Source: Alphaproteobacteria bacterium (lineage in GTDB: Bacteria > Myxococcota_A > UBA796 > UBA2385). Taken from it: DNA of 64,000 nt. Both the position numbers and the translations under genes were made by a program. Location of the stretch: positions 36,730 to 100,729 of the forward strand of contig JACKEY010000020.1 in assembly GCA_020632755.1 (NCBI GenBank), in the 5' to 3' direction. The stretch's first letter is position 1. The number at the start of each line of letters is the position of its first letter. This document shows positions 60,060-64,000 of the stretch, piece by piece. Under the pieces are notes generated by a model. That model ran no database searches. It saw only the letters and a list, made by a program, of their open reading frames with translations, and was not told the DNA's origin.

Positions 60060-62030
60060 TCAGGGCACGAGCGCGCTGTGGGCGACGGACCAGGTGTGGA
60101 GCACCGTGCCGCTGGCGTCGATGATCTCGGCGGTCAGCGTCGGGTCGGCGACGGTCGTGTCCACGGTCATGCCGATGAAGCCGTCGAAGCCGTACAGGCA
60201 GGTCAGGCGGTCGGGCTCGCTGCTGTCGCTGCCGCAGCCGCTGGTGCTCGCGTTGGCCAGGGCCGAGCTGCTCAGGTCGTAGAGCGGGTAGCCGCCGGCG
60301 GCTGGCGTCAGCTCGCGGATCTCGAAGCGGTGGATGTCGCCGGACAGCAGCACGACGCCGTCGATGCCGCGGTCGACGATGGCCTCGAAGATCTCGGCGC
60401 GGTCGTCGGGCCAGGCGGCCCACGAGTCGGTGCTGCCGTAGGGGCTCCACTGGCTGCCGCTGGCGATGAGCTTGAAGGGCGCGTCGCTGTCGGCCAGCGC
60501 GTCGATCAGCCAGGCGCGCTGGGCGGCTCCCAGCAGGCTGCCGTCGACGCCGCGGTGGTAGCGCACGTCCAGCACGAACAGCTCGATGGGGCCGAAGCGG
60601 TGGGTGTAGAAGGTGCCCGGCGTGCCGTCGAGCCCGGTCGCCGGCAGGCCCCAGTACTCGGTGAAGGCCTGCAGGGCGGCGTCCTTGCCGGTCGCGCTGC
60701 CGTCGGTGTTGTTGCCCGTGTAGTCGTGGTCGTCCCAGGTGGCGACGATGGGCACGGACGCGAGCAGATCGCGGCGCAGCGGCCGCTCGTGGGCCCAGCG
60801 GTACCACTGGCGCAGCGCGTCCAGATCGCCCGTGTTGCCGTAGTGGTTGTCGCCGATGAACAAGAACAGGCCCGGGTCCCAGGCGCTCACCGCGCCGAAG
60901 GCGGGCTGGTCGTCGTCCTTGGTGCAGCTGCCCCACGCGAAGCGCACGGTCGCGGGCGTGTCGGGGGCCGGTGCGGTCACGAAGGAGTGGCTGTCCGACC
61001 GCTCGCCGTCGACCTCGACCGCGTAGACGTAGCGGCGGCCGGGCGACAGCCCCAGGATCGTGGCGGTGTGCGTGAAGTCGTCGGCCGCGCGGGGCCAGGC
61101 ATGGTGCACCGGCGCGGCCGTGGCCAGCGCGGCTTCGTCCTCGGCCACGAAGAAGGTCACGTGCCGGGTGGCGTGCGTGCGGACCCACAGCCGGGCGCTC
61201 TCGTGGTCGACGGCGCCGACCATCGGGCCGTGGGTCAGCATCTCGTCGGTGGCGGCGTCACAGGACGAGGTCAGCCCGTCGGGGTCGCTCCACGCCATCA
61301 CCTCGTCCGACGCATCGCCCAGCTCCAGGTCGTCGATGCGCCGGCAGTAGACCGGATCGCCGTCGAGCGCGACCTCCATCCCGACCGGCTGCCACTGGTC
61401 GCCGCCGTCGGACAGCTGCACGCGGAACCGGTCCAGCGACGCGCGCGACCAGCCCAGGCCTTCGTGGGCGATCACGTCGACGGTGTCGGTCTCCAGGTCG
61501 TTCCAGTCCGGCTTGTAGGGGCTCATGCAGGCCGTCGACGACAGGCAGACCTCGATGCCGCCGTCGTCGGTGCCGTCGAAGGCCCCCGGGCCTGTGCGCA
61601 GGGTCAGCGTCACGATGCCGACCGTGGCCGGGAAGTCCGGCGCGCCGGGGTCCCGGCAGCCCTCGCCGTCGTGGATGATCCCGTCGTCCGCGATCCCGTC
61701 GCAGTCCTGGTCGATGCCGTCGCAGACCTCGGCCGCGTCGGGGTGGGTGGCGGGATCGCCGTCGTCGCAGTCGACGTCGTCGGTCCAGCCGTCGCCGTCG
61801 GCGTCGATGCCGTCGGTGCCGTCGGTGCCGTCGGTGTCGTCGGTGTCGTCGGTGTCGTCGGTGTCGTCGGTGTCGTCGGTGTCGTCGGTGGAGGAGGTGT
61901 CGGTCGAGGAGGTGTCGGTGGAGGGCGTGCCGCTGTCGTTGGAGGCGGCGCCGGTGTCCAGGCCGGGCCCCTTGTCGCCGGTGCAGGCGAGGAGGAGGAG
62001 GAGCGGGGTCGAGGCGAGGGCGGTGCGCAT
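60060..62030 (-). CDS. PhoD-like alkaline phosphatase lipoprotein with Asp-rich metal-binding linker
   Basis: The 656-residue lipoprotein has a lipobox (LLLACTG), a low-complexity run of Asp-Thr-Asp units, and the myxobacterial Asp-rich motif DADGDGWTDDVDCDDGDP followed by EVCDGIDQDCDG. After an N-terminal Ig/fibronectin-like region comes the PhoD phosphatase core: FAWGSCTKDD, LFIGDNHYGN, VATWDDHDYTGNN and VLLSGDIHRFE, the metal ligands of metallophosphatase-type PhoD enzymes. It probably releases phosphate from phosphodiesters at the surface. The ATG at 62030 lies inside the amidase stop region; a GTG four codons upstream is possible. Confidence 0.92.
   Translation of the reverse strand: MRTALASTPLLLLLACTGDKGPGLDTGAASNDSGTPSTDTSSTDTSSTDDTDDTDDTDDTDDTDDTDGTDGTDGIDADGDGWTDDVDCDDGDPATHPDAAEVCDGIDQDCDGIADDGIIHDGEGCRDPGAPDFPATVGIVTLTLRTGPGAFDGTDDGGIEVCLSSTACMSPYKPDWNDLETDTVDVIAHEGLGWSRASLDRFRVQLSDGGDQWQPVGMEVALDGDPVYCRRIDDLELGDASDEVMAWSDPDGLTSSCDAATDEMLTHGPMVGAVDHESARLWVRTHATRHVTFFVAEDEAALATAAPVHHAWPRAADDFTHTATILGLSPGRRYVYAVEVDGERSDSHSFVTAPAPDTPATVRFAWGSCTKDDDQPAFGAVSAWDPGLFLFIGDNHYGNTGDLDALRQWYRWAHERPLRRDLLASVPIVATWDDHDYTGNNTDGSATGKDAALQAFTEYWGLPATGLDGTPGTFYTHRFGPIELFVLDVRYHRGVDGSLLGAAQRAWLIDALADSDAPFKLIASGSQWSPYGSTDSWAAWPDDRAEIFEAIVDRGIDGVVLLSGDIHRFEIRELTPAAGGYPLYDLSSSALANASTSGCGSDSSEPDRLTCLYGFDGFIGMTVDTTVADPTLTAEIIDASGTVLHTWSVAHSALVP
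61811..61889. repeat. Tandem 9-base repeat encoding Asp-Thr-Asp runs
   Basis: About eight copies of a 9-base unit (GTCGTCGGT and near variants on the plus strand) give the Asp-Asp-Thr/Gly repeats in the PhoD linker. Copy number is likely to vary by slippage. Confidence 0.8.
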
Positions 62031-62034
62031 GGGC

Positions 62035-63525
62035 TCAGGCACACACCGCGGGGCGCCGGTCGCGCCAGGGCAGGGCCTGCTCGAGCTGGGCGGAGACCTG
62101 CAGCAGCAGGTCCTCGCGGCCCAGAGCGGCGGCGAGCTGCACGCCGACCGGCAGGCCCTGGTCGGTCCAGTGCAGGGGCAGGCTGATCGCCGGGGCGCCG
62201 GTCTGGTTGAACAGCTGCGTGTTGCCGGTGGCGTCGAAGTTGTTGGCCGCCAGCTGGGCCAGCACGGCGCGGATGGCGGGCCGCAGCGGGACCGTGCGCA
62301 GGATGCCGAGCCCCAGGCGATCGGCGGGCTTGAGCAGCAGGCTGCCGAGCTCGACCGGGGGCAGGCCCAGGGTCGGCCCCAGGAACAGGTCGTAGCGCTG
62401 GTGCCAGGCGCCCATCTGGCGGCCGGCCTCCTGCGCGGCGTCGCGGGCGTGCTGCAGGTCCAGGCCGCTCATCGACAGGCCGACCTGGCGCAGGAACCAG
62501 GTGCTCGCCTCGAACCAGGACGCCGCCGGGCGTCGGCCCGACAGGCGGCTGAACTCCTCGATCTCCGCGGCGACGCCAACGCCGACCTGCACCAGGTAGG
62601 CGTGGGCCAGGGCGTCGGTCGACACAGGCAGGGTCGCCACCTCGACCTGGTGGCCCAGGGCCTCGAGCGCCTTGCCGGCCCGCTCGGCGGCTTCCTTGCA
62701 GACCGGATCGGTGACCCGACCGAACAGCGGGTCGGTGACCAGCCCGATGCGCAGCGTGCCGGGGTCGGCGCCGACCTCGTCCACGAAGGGGCGCGCCGGC
62801 GTCGGCGCCGCGTAGGGGTCGCCGGCCATCGGCCCGCCCATCAGGTCGAGCATCGCCGCGGCGTCGCGCACCGTGCGGGTCAGCGTGCCCCACTGCACGT
62901 AGCCGCCCCAGCCCTCGCCGTGGTCCGGGCCCAGCGGGATGCGCCCGCGGGTGGCCTTGAGCCCCACCAGGCCGCAGGCGCTGGCCGGGATCCGCAGGCT
63001 GCCGCCGCCGTCGCCGCCGTGGCCGACCGGCACCGCCCGTGCCGCGACCAGGGCCGCCGTGCCGCCGCTGCTGCCGCCGGCCGTGTGCGCCACGCCCCAG
63101 GGGTTCTTCGTCGCCCCACGCCACTCGTTCTCGGTCGTGCCGATGATCGCGAGCTCCGGCAGGTTCGTCTTCGCGCAGAACACCAGCCCCGCGCGGCGCA
63201 AGCGGGCGATCGCCTCGCTGTCGTGGGGGGCGACGAAGCCCTCCAGGAACCGGGTCGACGCCGTCCACGGCTGGCCCTGCACGAAGCCGTCGAAGTCCTT
63301 GACCACCATCGGCACGCCGCGGAAGGGCCCGGCGGGCGGGTCCTTCGCCACCTGTCGGGCGTGGTCGGCCATGTCGTGCACCACCGCGTTCAGCTGCGGG
63401 TCCACGTCGCCGATCGCGGCGATGGCTTCGTCCACCAGCTCGGCGGGGGTGGCGGCCCCGTCGCGCACCAGGGCGGCCAGGTCGTGGGCGTCGGCGGCGG
63501 TGTAGGCATCGCGGGTGATCGGCAT
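62035..63525 (-). CDS. Amidase signature family enzyme
   Basis: This 496-residue amidase has the Ser-Ser-Lys triad: Lys76 in PMVVKDF, cis-Ser152 in AGGSSGGTAA and the nucleophile Ser176 in GDGGGSLRIPA, with the expected 24-residue spacing between the serines. It hydrolyses amides or esters; the substrate cannot be told. The product is cytoplasmic with no signal peptide. A TAGGCT box at 63547-63552 (minus) lies 22 bases before the ATG and is back to back with the TAGGAT box of the divergent gene. The stop overlaps the PhoD start region. Confidence 0.93.
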   Translation of the reverse strand: MPITRDAYTAADAHDLAALVRDGAATPAELVDEAIAAIGDVDPQLNAVVHDMADHARQVAKDPPAGPFRGVPMVVKDFDGFVQGQPWTASTRFLEGFVAPHDSEAIARLRRAGLVFCAKTNLPELAIIGTTENEWRGATKNPWGVAHTAGGSSGGTAALVAARAVPVGHGGDGGGSLRIPASACGLVGLKATRGRIPLGPDHGEGWGGYVQWGTLTRTVRDAAAMLDLMGGPMAGDPYAAPTPARPFVDEVGADPGTLRIGLVTDPLFGRVTDPVCKEAAERAGKALEALGHQVEVATLPVSTDALAHAYLVQVGVGVAAEIEEFSRLSGRRPAASWFEASTWFLRQVGLSMSGLDLQHARDAAQEAGRQMGAWHQRYDLFLGPTLGLPPVELGSLLLKPADRLGLGILRTVPLRPAIRAVLAQLAANNFDATGNTQLFNQTGAPAISLPLHWTDQGLPVGVQLAAALGREDLLLQVSAQLEQALPWRDRRPAVCA

Positions 63526-63591
63526 CGGTGCTCCGGGGTCCGGCAGAGCCTATCGCCGGTAGGATGCAGCTTCCCTCCACGCGGGTGCACC

Positions 63592-64000
63592 GTGCGCTGG
63601 CCCTTCGGCTACGACGTCAGCGAGCTCATGTTCCGGGTGCTGTTCAGCAGCATCTTCCTGGGGCTGGGCGCCGAGCACCTGTTCAGCGACCAGCTCATCC
63701 AGCAGCTCATGCCCACCTGGATGCCCGCGCCGCGCGTCGTCAGCATCTGCGCCGGTCTCGTGCTGCTCACCGGCGGCGTCCAGGTCCTGCTCGGCCTGCA
63801 CCTGCGCCGCGCCGCCTGGCTGCTCGGCGCCTTCCTGGTCGTCGTCACCGCCGTCGTGCACGTCCCCGGCGTCCTGCTGCCCCCACCCGCCGACTTCGGC
63901 GAGGCCGAGTGGATGTGGACCGTCCTGCAGCGATCCAACCTGGTCAAGAACCTCTGCCTGCTCGGCGTGTGCGTGCAGCTCGGCTGGCACCGGCCGGGGC
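63592..64000 (+). CDS. DoxX-like membrane protein (3' end outside window)
   Basis: The visible 136 residues start at a GTG and contain four likely helices (LLFRVLFSSIFLGLGAEHLF-type start, SICAGLVLLTGGVQVLLGL, AAWLLGAFLVVVTAVVHV, NLCLLGVCVQLGW). This fits the DoxX/SURF4-like four-helix family of small membrane proteins. The TAGGAT box at 63560-63565 lies 26 bases upstream. The gene is divergent from the amidase gene and runs off the right edge. Confidence 0.65.
   Translation, partial: MRWPFGYDVSELMFRVLFSSIFLGLGAEHLFSDQLIQQLMPTWMPAPRVVSICAGLVLLTGGVQVLLGLHLRRAAWLLGAFLVVVTAVVHVPGVLLPPPADFGEAEWMWTVLQRSNLVKNLCLLGVCVQLGWHRPG

Overview
The window is about 64 kb of very GC-rich, gene-dense bacterial DNA with almost no non-coding sequence. 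Three secreted proteins (4400-4900, 11905-14841, 34822-35496) end in a MYXO-CTERM-like tail (Gly-Cys motif, membrane helix, Arg cluster). Several lipoproteins carry Asp/Thr/Gly-rich linkers, one with the repeat-type Asp-rich metal-binding motif common in myxobacteria. DUF4388, AgmX/PglI-type and Ser/Thr kinase proteins are also present. Together these point to a Myxococcota (former Deltaproteobacteria) chromosome. No tRNA, rRNA, insertion sequence, integrase or CRISPR array was seen, so this looks like ordinary chromosome with lineage-specific genes.

Layout. 1-4.9 kb: the 5' part of a membrane-fused aminopropyltransferase-like gene, a TPR protein ending in two ClpX-type zinc fingers, an unknown protein, a phage-tail-assembly-chaperone-like protein and a MYXO-CTERM protein. 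4.8-10.2 kb: four polytopic membrane proteins resembling GT-C glycosyltransferases. 10.2-15.5 kb: a tetraheme cytochrome lipoprotein, an M36-like metalloprotease and a TPR protein. 15.5-22 kb: groESL, two unknown genes, rpoZ, a 67-residue protein, hutU and khpA. 22.2-27.3 kb: ECF sigma factor, zinc-finger anti-sigma, a catalytically degenerate S41 protease, a DUF4388 protein and a DUF1460 protein. 27.3-32.5 kb: a phosphohexomutase and three lipoproteins. 32.6-37.5 kb: glpK, a Lon N-domain protein, a YARHG protein, then a GspC/PDZ-like protein with ExbB and ExbD. 37.5-42.8 kb: a GMC oxidoreductase with its Tat partner, a sulfatase-like lipoprotein and two AgmX-like proteins. 42.9-45.9 kb: an ECF42-type sigma factor with YCII, DUF2461 and VOC proteins. 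46.1-48.1 kb: a BlaI repressor coupled to an M56 peptidase fused to a lytic transglycosylase. 48.1-64 kb: nucleoside phosphorylase plus kinase, DUF523, two acyl-CoA dehydrogenases, a pseudokinase/kinase pair, a methyltransferase, Pth2, PhoD, an amidase and a partial DoxX-like gene.

The most unusual system is at 46107-48075. A BlaI/MecI-type repressor gene lies behind a promoter whose hexamers are embedded in a perfect 15-bp inverted repeat, and its -10 box is so close to the ATG that the mRNA is probably leaderless. The co-translated partner has the BlaR1-type M56 zinc protease, but an SLT lytic transglycosylase domain stands where BlaR1 has its penicillin-binding sensor. This suggests a regulator that senses or acts on peptidoglycan directly. 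Other points of interest are the inactive-looking kinase next to an active one, the S41 protein lacking Ser and Lys, the ClpX-type zinc fingers on a TPR scaffold, and a lipoprotein that seems to start at an ATC codon.

Genes are tightly packed. Translational coupling through GTGA or ATGA overlaps is frequent, and several convergent pairs share palindromic stop codons (CTAG, TGATCA). All functional statements rest on reading motifs by eye; no database search was possible.
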